Of a stretch of DNA of 64,000 nucleotides, positions 21,940 through 33,372 are shown piece by piece. The notes below the pieces were generated by a model. The model did not search any database and had not been told where the DNA came from. It saw only the letters and a program-made list of their open reading frames with translations. Within the stretch, counting starts at the first letter, position 1, and each line of letters begins with the position of its first letter. The translations under genes and the position numbers were made by a program. The DNA comes from Siphonodentalium dalli (taxonomy: Eukaryota; Mollusca; Scaphopoda; Gadilida; Siphonodentaliidae). Location: NCBI GenBank assembly GCA_032622095.1, contig CP136064.1, positions 264,874,165-264,938,164 of the forward strand, in the 5' to 3' direction.

Positions 21940-23390
21940 TCCTTTCATATATGTGTACTGTTACTTTTCTTTTTTGGCTTTTTCTTATTTATTGTTATCA
22001 AGTCACCAACCGTTATATACAATTCGTATCTGTCACAACCTCCCATAAAGCACCATTCTTTTCCATTTTCTTCGAATTATTCCAGTATCTGTCCACAAAA
22101 CCTTGTTTATATTTTGCAAATTAACATTATCCAATGCAATTGTCACCCACTTTCCGCTATCATTTGTTCCGATTCAATTATATTGTCAGAAAATCAAACT
22201 ACAAGAACATTTTCGACCTATTGTTGGTGTGAAATTTCCAACTAATGTTTTGGCAGGTATGAAATGTCCAATTGTTGAAAATTTTGACCAAAGTTGGGGG
22301 GGGGGGGGTAGGGACCCCCGCCCAAACCCCCTGTCGGCACGTCTCTGTATATTAAATACATAGGTATAGAAATAAATTATAATACATTAAGTACTCATCG
22401 CTTTCTTCGCCTATACTAGTATACTAACTCAACCAAAAAACAAAACAAACAAGAAGATAGCACATGAGCTATGTATAACTTTTTGCAAACTCGCTCTGTA
22501 TGCCGCGATTCCCATCACATATAAATATTCGGACACCATTTTTGAAGGTTGTGAAAATTGAATGCCAAAATCTCCTTAAACGAATCTGTTCTATCTCCGG
22601 TTTTTTTAAGTATCTGCGATGGGTTATTCCCAATATATAGATTTCTGATATCTGAAAAATATATAAAGAAAACAATGTTGCAATTTAGAGCATATTATGA
22701 CGTATAGGTACATGCATGGACTGGCACGCGGCTATGCCAACCTTGAGCCACATCATTCAATTCAATTCAATTTAATAGTAACTCTGGTCATCATAAAAGA
22801 CATTACATAGACAATACATATGACACAAATACGTATCATCAATACATGTACATACATACACAACAAATCATTAAACAGAGAATGCATGGTATACTATAAT
22901 ACATCGATGTCGCGGTTAATAGATGTATACTTGTTTACTCATCATAATCAGATAATATATTTACCAATATATGGTCTATGGTGCATGTGTATATCAACGA
23001 ATTTATATTTACTTATATACATGTGTGTACTCGAGCGCCTACAAATGTGAACGCGCACACATGCGCGCGTAAGCCTCGGGAGTTTCTGAAAGTTTCCAAA
23101 AATCTTTTAAAAAAATATCGAAAGGTTTTTTGTTTTGCGCTCGCTATTTTGATTGAATAATTGGTTCAACTTCAAAGTGTTTGGTCTATTGAAATAGTAT
23201 GGTTTGATATATCTTACTCTCAAACCCTTTAATTTTTCACACTTCAAGATAACGTGGAATTCATCTCCTAACTCTGCATTACATAATGTGCACTTTCTTT
23301 CCGAGTAGTCTCGATTTGTTCATGATCCTTCTTCGATTGGTAATTTATGATTTCTTGTCCGGAATCTCACGAGAGCGTGTATCATAGACG
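21940..23390. other. unannotated AT-rich stretch
   Basis: No gene recognised. A repeat-like phrase TTGGTGTGAAATTTCCAACT...AGGTATGAAATGTCCAATTG at 22205-22285 leads into a run of about 11 G at 22298-22308 and then GTAGGGACCCCCGCCC, resembling the G-run repeats at 9.5 and 57.5 kb. Confidence 0.5.
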
Positions 23391-23399
23391 TATCGCTGG

Positions 23400-24480
23400 A
23401 CTCATGGGGATTTACATCTAATTGTTGGTAATAATTGACTTTCTGATGACCTCCTGTCCCCATTACCCGGTCCCTACGCAACTGCATTTAAACCCACACA
23501 ATTAAGTCCTCATATAGATGATGATTATATAAGTCTGGTGAAATTCGGCGACATATTTTTTTCCATGCACTTTTGGAGCCCCTGCCCTCCCCATCACTGA
23601 CTCGAATAGGGCAGCCAATACGCCAAGGATTTGATAGCAAACAATATGTAATCGGGGTTCACGATTGGATGGCTAGTAGCACGTGGTGTTCGATTGAATA
23701 TCAGAATGTAAGGTACCATATAATCCCATATCCCATAATATGTCAAATATAGCGAACTATGAAATACAACGAAAAAGCGAAATAGGAAAATACAGCGAAA
23801 TAGCGGAATAAAAAATGCAGCGAAATGGCGAAATAGAGCGAAATATAGAAATAGATAATTATTTTTATTAACTAAATAACGGAGATATTTGAAGAAGTGT
23901 TTTTGACGAAATAACGGAAATATTTGAAGAAGTGTTTTAAAGAGCGTAACCCAGACCTCCGCCAAGCCCACCCCATTTCACCAGAGTCGATCTATTGTGG
24001 TGTTGCAATTTCTCATACAAATCGCCGTTATTTCGTAAAGGTACATTCTTTATAGAGTTATTACCCTTCAGATGAAATATGATAGTTAATCGAAACCACG
24101 CGTGCCTCCCGTGGTCGCGATTGTTTGCCAATAGCCATCATATCGTGAACCCCGATATGTTATCTTTTGGTAGTCAAGCGTGTGCGTATTAGGTGAATAG
24201 GGCCACGTTGGGTTCTTTAATCTGTGACATTAGAGTCCTCGTATCTTGATCTGAGTTGATGTGGCATTCCGATGTGGCATATTTAAACAAAACGATTAGT
24301 TCCACGTATCATGGGGATGAATATGTAACAATTTGGATAAAATTGGTTTTAAAAATATTTTCCTCTCCCCATCCCTGACTCGAGCGGCGCCACGTTTGAG
24401 ATCTTTAAACCACACAGTTGGAATCGTCATATTATTGAGATGACTATATATAAGTTTTGTGGATAGCAGCGACTAAACAC
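23400..24480. repeat. degenerate repeat region related to the 26.5-28 kb array
   Basis: Phrases such as CCCATCCCTGACTCGAGCGG, CGCCACGTTTGAGATCTTTA and TTGAGATGACTATATATAAG are reverse complements of the array units at 26580-27990. At 23883-23945 a 35-bp unit (GAAGAAGTGTTTTTGACGAA...) is repeated, and the same unit occurs at 26915-27003. A CGAAATAGCGGAAT-type short repeat fills 23750-23860. Together these mark a second, inverted and more decayed member of the same family. Confidence 0.65.
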
Positions 24481-24984
24481 ACAGTTCTCATATTTAGTTC
24501 AGGGTTCACGCTGTCATTGGTCAAATGGCCAAATTAAATTTCATTTGGCCAAAGTTTTTTAATGCTAAAATCTGAAATCTTATTTGTTATGTGAGGCTAA
24601 TTGTCTTGTCTTGACTTGTTCAAACTTTTATTTCCGCGAAAATGATAGTTTGTGGAAACAGTAAACATACTATGGGATTCTCGTTGCATATATAGAAAAT
24701 GTTCAAAATTGCTTGAAACGCAGAAAGAAGATGACCCTAAAATATGAATTAGATAATCTAATGCGGAGCAATAGCAATAAAAGGTCGCCGACCGCGTGTC
24801 CCCCGAAAAGGTGTTTTTTTTTTAGTGAGGATAGATTTTGTTTTAACTCTGTCAAACATCGTCGGAACGAGACCAAATTCAAACTTGGCCTTTGTGTTCT
24901 GAAATTTGAGCCACGTACCAAATATCAAGAGATTCAGTTGAATATTGCTCAAGTTACCATCAGGACAATCAGATAACAAAAACT

Positions 24985-25386
24985 AAAGTAACCATCCGGA
25001 AAATAATATAATCGGCAAATTCTAAGTTGACAAGGAACATAACTCCGGAAAAAATGGGCCAACCGAACCCATGTTCGAAGCTGATCTTTATCTGGAGCTG
25101 ATAATCTCACATACCAACTTTGGTTCAGATCCGATAAAACAACCTAAAGTTATCATCCGGAAACCTCAAAACGACACCAGTCTAAGTCGAAAAGGATCCA
25201 TAACTCCGGCAAAAATGGGCGAACCGAACCCATATTCGATCTTGACGTGTATTTTGAGCTGATAAACTCACAAAACAAAATTGGTTTTGATCCGATAACC
25301 CAAAAAATAAAGTTACATCCGGAAACTTTCCGAACGGATGGACTGACGGAAAGACGGACACCGGTTATTTTAATAGCCCCCCCCCC
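24985..25386 (+). repeat. ~158-bp tandem core followed by (ACGG)n and a C-run
   Basis: About 2.5 units containing ATAACTCCGG(A/C)AAAAATGGG, CCAACCGAACCCAT, TTCGA.CTTGA and CATCCGGAAAC, then CGGATGGACTGACGGAAAGACGGACACCGG and TTATTTTAATAGCCCCCCCC. Core units, then an ACGG microsatellite, then a C/G run is the pearl-like layout in the opposite orientation to 2095. The core sequence differs, so it is a different family of the same type. Confidence 0.65.
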
Positions 25387-25455
25387 ATTTTTTTCGCGGA
25401 GAGAAACCAGGGAGAAACTAGCCACATCATTATGCGGCGTTGACAATCCCACATA

Positions 25456-25921
25456 TGTGACCCGCCATATCAAATCCAGTCGTAAGTCGGGATTTTTTTA
25501 CCCTGTGCCAATGCATTATATTATATATGCGAGTCGACCATAGGTCGCCTCGCATATATAAGAGAATGCATTGGCCTAACAGTTTTTTATCATTTTTTTT
25601 AAATAAATGTTTCTGACAATTTTTAGGACAAAACATAAAAAAACATCCATTACCCTGCAGGGAGCCCCACACATATATAGAAGCATATAGAAGAGTGTCG
25701 TCTGCTCATGTTTGTCTGGGGCTCTGTATGGGTGAAATTATAAAATTGTTAAAGAATACAAGAACAAATTATTAAAATTGTAAAAAATTGTTAGGCCAAT
25801 GCATTCTCTTATATATGCGAGGCGACCTATGGTCGACTCGCATATTTTAGAGAATGCATTGGCACAGGGTAAAACAATCCCGACTGGATTTGATATGGGG
25901 GGGGGGGGGGGGGGGGTCACA
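25456..25921. mobile_element. MITE with TGTGACCCGC termini and double-hairpin core (copy C)
   Basis: Left end TGTGACCCGCCATATCAAAT CCAGTCGTAAGTCGGGATTT; right end is the inverse, but the CCGC/GCGG part has grown into a run of about 21 G (25896-25916) before TCACA. Inside is the core bounded by CCCTGTGCC / GGCACAGGG, with hairpins at 25507-25575 and 25795-25863. The spacer is ~220 bp and includes GAGCCCCACACATATATAGA and CTGGGGCTCTGTATGGGTG. The core is homologous to that of the TTAA MITEs at 18767 and 39931. Non-coding; the 80-residue and 65-residue frames are by-products. Confidence 0.88.
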
Positions 25922-26579
25922 AATGAGAGAACCACAAAAATATGACATTCAAGTCTTTGCTTATTGACGTTTCCGTGGACTTTTGATTATAGAGTTACTT
26001 CGCCTAGACCTATACAGTGACCACCACTTTCTCCTTATACAGGAATTAGCTGAAACAGGCTCCCTTTATCATACTGAGAACGCTACGCGTTTGCGTAGTG
26101 AATGAATCAGGGGTATAAATGTGTTACAGAGTCGGGGAGCGAGTGCACCGTGACAAGAAGGTATACTGAAGAATGGCCTACAATATTTACAGAGTGTGCA
26201 AAAACCAAAATTCTCAACCTTGTCAGTCCTTGTGGCGATTTTCATGGGCGAGTAATTCGAGGTGACACACTTAACACCAATAGCTTGAGTGGTCAGGTTT
26301 ATAGAGCGTTATGCATGGTGTAATCAACATCAACAGGATTCCACTATAATAGTGGTATTCCACCATTACCGTTTTGTGAATTTGATAAAAGAGGGATAAT
26401 CCAAAATTATATTTGACGCAAATTATGGAAAATCAGTGTCGCACGAATTCGGTATCTATATCTATATTTGCGAATGTCTGTCTGTCTGTGTTCTATAGAA
26501 ATTCACAGGGGACCACCTAGATGGCACAAAAGGGGTCTAACAGGGGTAACTTGTACGAGAAAGATAATGGCGAGGGTTA

Positions 26580-27990
26580 GAATTTTCTAAAGTGACGCCG
26601 TTGTTGTCAGGGGCAGAAAAGGGGGAGGGGCAGAAAAACAATTTGTTGCCGATTGCCACCAAAATTATATATAATCATCCCCATAATATGAGGAATCTAA
26701 TGGTGTGGTTTAAATCAGGCGATTCTTCAAGGATTGTCCACTTATAAATGGACAATCGGTACCTAAAATGGTCATTAATAAATGGACAATCCAACCACGC
26801 GTGGCACGCGAGCTTGGGATTGTCCACTAAATGAAGACATGTTTTGTTAATCCTGCATGAAGGGCAATAACTCTATAAATAATGTTAATTTGCTCAATAA
26901 CGGTGATTTGTATGAGAAGAAGTGTTTTTGACGAAATAACGGAGAGATTTGAAGAAGAGTTTTTGACGAAATAACGGAAATATTCGAAGAAGTGTTTTTA
27001 AAGAGCACCAAATTGATACACATTCTTATCCATGATATGAGGAATCTAATCGTGTGATTTTAAAGACGTCATATTGGTGCTGCTTTGGTGAGAGATCGGG
27101 TGGGCACTAAATTGGATAAAAATTTGTTTAGTCGCGGATTAGCGCCAAACTTACAAATAATAATCTCCATGATATCAGGAGTCTAATTGTGTGGTTTAAA
27201 GATGTCAAAAGTGGGGCCATTCGAGTCAGAGGTGCCTAGAGGGTGAGAGGGACACAAACATTGATAAACAATATGTTTAGGGCCGATTTCCACCTGATTG
27301 ATACATATTCTTCTCCGTTATACGAATAATCTAATCGTGTGGTTTAAATGCGCCAAATTGGTGACTTTTTGGGTGAGAGATATGCAATGGTGGCCCTAAA
27401 TTTGATACGAATTTGTATACTCGCCAAATTCATAAATTGTATATATATTCATCTCTATAATGAGTCTAAGTGTGTGGTTCAATGATGTCAAAAGTGGCGC
27501 CACTTGAGTCCGAAATAGGGACGGGAGGGTCACCAGAAACTTATAAAAATATGTTTAGTGCCAATTACCATCAAAAAGTGACGTTGTTGGTGTCAGGGGA
27601 GGGGCTATTTTTAGCGCAGATTTCGACCAAATTGATATATTATTCTTTGCCGTGATACGAGGAATATAAACGTGTGATTTAAAGACGCGAAATCGGTGCC
27701 GTTTGGGTGAGAGATTGGGGGGGGGGGGGGGTTATAACTATGATAAGAATTTGTTTAGTTGCCGATTACCACCAAACTTATATATAATCATCTCAATTAT
27801 ATAATGCATACATGAGTCTAATAGACGTGGTTTAAATATGACAAAAGTGGCGCGGTTCAAGTCATGCATGAGGGAGTTGCACCAAAGTTGATACAAATAT
27901 ATTTAGCACTGATTCCACCAAATTCATGCACGTTCTTCTCTAATGATATGATGAAATAAATCACATTTGGGGTTGTTTGGGTCATGGGTG
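26580..27990 (+). repeat. degenerate ~140-150-bp tandem array, about ten units
   Basis: Recurring order in each unit: GCCGATTACCACCAAA(A/T)T, TATATAATCATCTCCATGAT, ATGAGGAATCTAATCGTGTG, GTTTAAAGATG(T)CAAAAGTGG, CG(C)CGTT.GAGTCAGGG, then a G-rich phrase that has become a G-run at 27718-27730. Units are strongly diverged and vary in length. A 35-bp sub-repeat is inserted at 26915-27003. No coding potential. Confidence 0.8.
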
Positions 27991-28239
27991 GCGAGAGGAG
28001 ATTCACTAGCATTTATAAGATTGTTAAATTCGCCGATATCCAACACAGTTATATCACAGGCCATCTCCATGTCGTTCTAAGGAGTTTTGGCATTCCAATT
28101 TCACAATCTCGACAAATGGTGACCGAATTAAGTCACTTGAACAATTATATCTTCTCAACTGTCATGTTTATATGGGGATGGAAATCAGGGAATTCCTATA
28201 ATGATCTAGCAACACAGATACATAGAAGAAAGCATTAAA

Positions 28240-29110
28240 AGTATATTTATATCAATCTATTTAAGAGATACATATATTCATTCAAACTGAGTGACCTTGA
28301 ATCGTCAGAGGATTGCATACTAGAATTGCTCATGTATATATTATAACACGATTGAGTCTGTCCATTCAATATATTTTCCACAACAAAAATTACAATTGCC
28401 AAGAGGTATGGAAATGTAGAGCAGGCCTGTTCAAAAATAGTGGTCACAGTGTGCAGTCAAATATGGTTACTTCTGAGATAAAGGAAAACGCAGTCCGTAG
28501 CACATGACTTTTCAGGATCCTCCAATAGTGACATCTTACAAAGGGTATATCTGCCCGATACAGAGGATTTCTTTCATTTTTTAGAACAGACTCATCGCCT
28601 AACATAAACAACTCAAAATATCGCTGTATCTGGCACATGTAGCTGCTATACTTGCATAACATCATTTCTTTTAAACTGATAACTATTAGCCAGTACATAG
28701 CACCAGAACAGAGGAGCACCTGGACATATCTTTAAAACATCTGTATCTTCATGAAGATATGATAAACTAGATTGATTGATTGATTGATACATCTCTATGT
28801 AAAACACAATTGTCGTCTTTTATTTTTTCGAACTAATGTGTTTATGATGTTCATGTTTCATGCTATAACGTCTGAAGTATACGCAGTTGTAAATAAATAA
28901 ATACTTCTCTATTGGTGGGACGGATTAAACGCGATAAACAAAATGATAATCACTCCGTCCTGACAAGGTGAGCCACTACTTATATTCCATGTGTAAGATC
29001 ATGTTTTGTGATGCCATTTGGATATACAATTAATGAGAATACGTGCAACACTTTGAGAGCAAGAGTATTCTCTATTCCCACCATATATCCACAGAGGGTT
29101 TCACATCACT
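28240..29110. other. unannotated stretch within the candidate Helitron
   Basis: AT-rich, with no protein recognised in any frame. TTGATTGATTGATTGATACA forms a short tetranucleotide repeat at 28771-28790. TATTCTCTATTCCCACCATA near 29070 partly mirrors CTTCTCTATTGGTGGGACGG near 28902, a possible short inverted repeat. Confidence 0.4.
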
Positions 29111-29733
29111 TTAACCTGGGCAACGCCGGGTAACACTGCTAGTTATACATATATTTTGTCCAGGAGAATGATTAATCATGACGGTACACGATAAACAACT
29201 CAATTAACATTCAATTAGTTTAAATGTTGTTAATGAAGGAGCGATCGAGTTATCCTGTTATTGTCATTTAGAAAGGAATATATTAGTAATATTATTGAAT
29301 AAAAAAGCTGGCGCAAAAGATTGCAACACAAATTTTGTCGGAAGACTGTTCTTTCGCTGCGATATTGTTAAGAGTGAAATTTGGCTGTGCACTGGTGTGC
29401 ACCGTCTTCTATTCCCGACACAAATTCAGGAAACATGAATATGTTATGGTCATATACCACTATAATAGTGGAATTCAGGATGTGCCTGACCTGATCAAGG
29501 TGGTGTTTGTTTGTTTTTATCCAAACCTCACTATATATACGACCATGGATCACAGCGAACCACCATGGCTCACCGGTATAAAAACCGCGAACCTATATAA
29601 TACAGGCAATGGGATTCTCACTGTAAATGTATTGGTCTACAATTTCCACAAGTTGTCATTCGCAGTCATTACAAGAAAACCATAGTCAGAAATGATAACG
29701 CCCTCAAGATCGTATTATTAGGCATATATATTA

Positions 29734-30112
29734 CTAGCCGATGAGCCCGACGTTGTCCGGGCTATTCAAAAACCAAATTTCAAGTCGATAGCTCCACCCG
29801 TTTCCGAAATCTGGTCTGCGCATGCGCGAAGCTGTCGTCGCACGGGCTCGGCGACCCGATACAATTCGTATCCGGGGCAAGATACATTCACATACCAAAT
29901 TTCAAGTCGATAGCTCCACCCGTTTCTGAGATCTCGTCTGCGCATGCGCGAAGCGGGCGCCGCACGGGCTCGCCAATACGACAACGTCCACCGCCTGGTC
30001 AAACTACAAACACGTACCAAGTTTCGTCCCGATCGGTCGAGAATCGTAGATTTGTATAAATGACAGACAAACAAACATACAGACAATAGAGGTCTTCAAA
30101 ATATATTTGAGA
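29734..30112 (-). mobile_element. non-autonomous Helitron, tandem copy 1 (two core repeats)
   Basis: Minus strand, 5' to 3': TCTCAAATATATTTTGAAGA, a TGTC/TTTG microsatellite, a conserved CTACGATTCTCGACCGATCG phrase, two ~122-bp core repeats, a terminal hairpin AGCCCG-GACAACGT-CGGGCT, CATCGG, CTAG. The base after CTAG is T (AATATA on the flank), and the 5' end abuts the CTAG of the next copy. These are Helitron boundary features. Each core repeat contains the palindromic TGCGCATGCGCG. Confidence 0.82.
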
Positions 30113-30683
30113 CTAGCCGATGAGCCCGACGTTGTCCGGGCTATTCAAAAACCAAATTTCAAGTCGATAGCTCCACCGTTTCCGAGATCTGGTCTGCGCA
30201 TGCGCGAAGCTGGCGTCGCACGGGCTCGGCGATCAGATAAAATTCGTATCCGGGGCAAGATACATTCACATAGCAAATTTCAAGTCGATAGCTCCACCCG
30301 TTTCCGAGATCTGGTCTGCGCATGCGCGAAGCTGGCGTCGCACGGGCTCGGCGACCCGATAAAATTCGTATCCGGGGCAAGATACATTCACATAGCAAAT
30401 TTCAAGTCGATAGCTCCACCCGTTTCCGAGATCTCGTCTGCGCATGCGCGAAGCTGGTGTCGCACGGGCTCGGCGACCCGATAAAATTCGTATTCGGGGC
30501 AAGATACATTCACATACCAAATTTCAAGTCGATAGCTCCACCCGTTTCTGAGATCTCGTATGCGCATGCGCTGCACGGGCGTCGCACGGGCTCGCCAATA
30601 CGACAACGACCACCGCCTGGTCAAACTACACACACGTACCAAGTTTCGTCCCGATCGGTCGAGAATCGTAGATTTGTATTAAT

Positions 30684-30717
<34 letters not shown>

Positions 30718-30740
30718 GGTCTTCAAAAATATATATGAGA
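30113..30740 (-). mobile_element. non-autonomous Helitron, tandem copy 2 (four core repeats)
   Basis: Same ends as copy 1. CAAATTTCAAGTCGATAGC starts at 30153, 30274, 30396 and 30518, giving four core units with a 121-122-bp period. It joins copy 1 as GGCTAG|TCTCA on the minus strand, with no base between the 3' CTAG of this copy and the 5' TC of the neighbour. The open frames on both strands arise from the repeat; 122 is not a multiple of three. Confidence 0.85.
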
Positions 30741-31291
30741 CTAGCCGATGAGCCCGACGTTGTCCGGGCTATTCAAAAACCAAATTTCAAGTCGATAGCT
30801 CTACCCAGCCCGACGATTTCAAGTCGATAGCTCTACCCGTTTTCCGAGATCTGGTCTGCGCATGCGCGAAGCTGGCGTCGCACGGGCTCGGCGACCCGAT
30901 AAAATTCGTATCCGGGGCAAGATACATTCACATAGCAAATTTCAAGTCGATAGCTCCACTCGTTTCCGAGATCTCGTCTGCGCATGCGCGAAGCTGGTGT
31001 CGCACGGGCTCGGCGACCCGATAAAATTCGTATCCGGGGCAAGATACATTCACATACCAAATTTCAAGTCGATAGCTCCACCCGTTTCCGAGATCTCGTC
31101 TGCGCATGCGCGAAGCGGGCGCCGCACGGGCTCTCCAATACGACAACGTTCACCGCCTGGTCAAACTACACACACGTACCAAGTTTGGTCCCGATCGGTC
31201 GAGAATCATAGATTTGTATTAATGACAGACAAACAAACAAACAAACAAACATACATACATACAGACAGAGGTCTTCAAAATATATATGAGA
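30741..31291 (-). mobile_element. non-autonomous Helitron, tandem copy 3 (three core repeats plus a partial)
   Basis: CTAG at 30741-30744 abuts copy 2. Core units start near 30781, 30938 and 31059, with a partial duplication (CAGCCCGACGATTTCAAGTC) at about 30808. A GACA/AACA/ATAC microsatellite lies at 31226-31268. The 5' TC on the minus strand is at 31291, and the next base outside (31292) reads A, completing a single A|T host site for the whole three-copy array. Confidence 0.85.
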
Positions 31292-31810
31292 TAATATAAA
31301 ATATACTGGTTTCATGAATGCATCACCTCAGAATTCCGCTACAACAAATAATCATTCGATCGGATTAAATACACACCCGATACTTCGCAATACGACCTTT
31401 AGTCTATATTCAGCTTAAACATACTGCATCAGCAATGATAGCTGTTATATTATGCATTATGTTCCCGCAATAGAATATCCAAGAGTGGCCCAGCGATTAT
31501 TCACACCTAAATATCGAAAGAAATTAACGCGGTCATTAAAATTACATACTGCAACAATGAGACATCCATGAAGATACACTCGCAAATAAATACAGTGTAA
31601 CCGGTGCGCAATATAGCTAGTGCATTTAAAATCATATTTCCAAAACTAACTCGCATCGTGTCAAACCCGAAATGTATTGTTCTGCGGGATATCCACATCG
31701 CCCCATTGACACGACCAGATCAGCGTAGCAGTAAACATCCATAGGTCGTAATAACTTTGAACAAGTCGAGACAAGACAATTATCAATATTTAGTTAAAAA
31801 TGTTAAACGG

Positions 31811-32220
31811 CGCCATATCAATTCCAGTCGTAAGTCGGGATTTTTTTACCCTGTGCCAATGCATTCTCTTATATATGCGAGTCGACCATAGGTCGCCTCG
31901 CATATATAAGAGAATGCATTGGCCTAACAATTTTTTACAATTTTAATAATTTGTTCTTGTATTCTTTAACAATTTTATAATTTCACCCATACAGAGCCCC
32001 AGACAAACATGAGCAGACGATACTCTTCTGTATGCTTCTATATATGTGTGGGGCTCCCTGCAGGGTAATGGATGTTTTTTTATTTTATGTCCTAAAAAAT
32101 GTAAGAAACATTTATTTTAAAAAAATGATAAAAAATTGTTAGGCCAATGCATTCTCTTATATATGCGAGGCGACCTATGGTCGACTCGCATATATAAGAG
32201 AATGCATTGGCACAGGATAA
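31811..32220. mobile_element. MITE of the TGTGACCCGC shell with double-hairpin core (copy D, ends worn)
   Basis: Left part keeps CGCCATATCAATTCCAGTCG and AAGTCGGGATTTTTTTACCC; the outermost TGTGACC is lost and the right shell is reduced to AGGATAAAAA. Hairpins are at 31855-31923 and 32143-32211. The middle (GAGCCCCAGACAAACATGAG ... TGTGTGGGGCTCCCTGCAGG) is inverted relative to copies C and E. Non-coding. Confidence 0.85.
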
Positions 32221-32235
32221 AAACATATCGGCGAT

Positions 32236-32302
32236 TTGCGGCGATTCTCAGTTGTTCGCGGCGATTCTCAGTTGTTCGCGGCGATTCTCAGTTGTTCGCA
32301 GT
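32236..32302. repeat. 20-bp tandem repeat, about three units
   Basis: GTTGTTCGCGGCGATTCTCA repeated three times with a partial start (GCGATTTGCGGCGATTCTCA) and a decayed end. It begins next to the right end of the MITE at 31811. No coding sense. Confidence 0.9.
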
Positions 32303-32665
32303 TATTCTTGGTGAGCCTTGGCCAGTCTCCAGGATTTCTGTTGATTCGTGTTGATCCGTTCCACGCAAACATCACCGTGAATCATGTGTTAAAGCCCACG
32401 CGTTGAGTATTTTGTTTACAGCACACCCTGTTCATTTCTGTATAATATACGACGGGTTTCGCTTAGTTATATAACACATGATATATAACACATACATTTG
32501 TTTATACAGAAATGGGATTGGAGGACAAGTGCTGACTCACTTATGGGTACCCCCTCTCCCATACTGGTTCAGTGCACCCACGAGATATATGAAATATCTT
32601 AAATGTTCGTTTTTAACTAAACTGAAGGGATTGTAGTGATTCGCAATAAAACTTATGCAGCTTCT

Positions 32666-32756
32666 CAGTTATTGTCTTCTGTTTCCGATTGGTTTCCATA
32701 CTTCTGTTTCCGATTGGTTTCCACACTTCTGTTTCCGATTGGTTTCCACACTTCTT
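32666..32756. repeat. 25-bp tandem repeat, about three units
   Basis: Unit CTTCTGTTTCCGATTGGTTT plus CCACA, three copies with one change. The 68-residue minus-strand frame over it (QSETEVWKPIGNRSMETNRK) is a product of the repeat. Confidence 0.9.
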
Positions 32757-33372
32757 TACTCCGCTGATTGTAGGCATACTCACAAACAAACTATATGACA
32801 CTCGTTTGAGACACATCATTGGTTCTACAAATTAGTAGTTGTATCAGAATACGACAGATAATTGTCGGCGTTGGCCTTGCATGCGATTTCTTGTTCTGTT
32901 ATACAGAGTAAAATGATTCCAAATGTCCTATTTGTGTGACTTGAAGTAATCTTTGCACACGGAATTGCAAGAAACCATGTATCCCACCGATTTATAGAGA
33001 ACACCAATGACAATTTAATGTGAAACAACATGCAATACCATGAATTTCCTATTCAATGATAAAGCAGGTTTCTCAATTCCGTGCAGTGGGAGTTTTTGTG
33101 ATATAATTAAATCTACTGTCTTCTTGAAAATTCCCCATCCACCCAACGTAACATCATATCACTACTATTATAACTTATTCTGTACCAGTAAAGGATGAAA
33201 TCGGCACCTATAAACCACAGAGGTCTGGGAACATTTCCCCGTTCATTGCAGTTCTAGTCATATGTTTATTTAGGGTGCATTCTTCAGAGGTTCATATTCT
33301 ATGAACATACGACGGGCACTGAAAATACTTTGAGAATTCATATGTAGGAATTCATGATCAATATTGTATATA

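Larger units (their letters stand above)
26455..29142 (+). mobile_element. candidate non-autonomous Helitron with internal tandem array
   Basis: 5' end A|TCTATATCTATATTTGCGA at 26455, followed by a (CTGT)n tract and GTTCTATAG. 3' end: CCTGGGCAACGCCGGG hairpin at 29115-29130, TAACACTG, then CTAG at 29139-29142 followed by T. The CGGGCAACGCCGGGTA...GCTAGT terminus is a familiar Helitron 3' end in invertebrates, so that end is strong. Joining it to the 5' end at 26455 is inference, since 28000-29000 may contain other insertions. No Rep or helicase coding is visible. Confidence 0.5.

Noticed and set aside
29734-29790. Possible hammerhead ribozyme core (GATGAG near the repeat end)
   Set aside because: The required CUGAUGA and GAAA core elements are not both present; the hairpin plus CTAG fits a Helitron end better.
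29766-31299. Overlapping 70-145-residue open frames on both strands with similar products
   Set aside because: They are translations of the 122-bp Helitron core repeat, whose period is not a multiple of three; no start-site or codon evidence supports genes.
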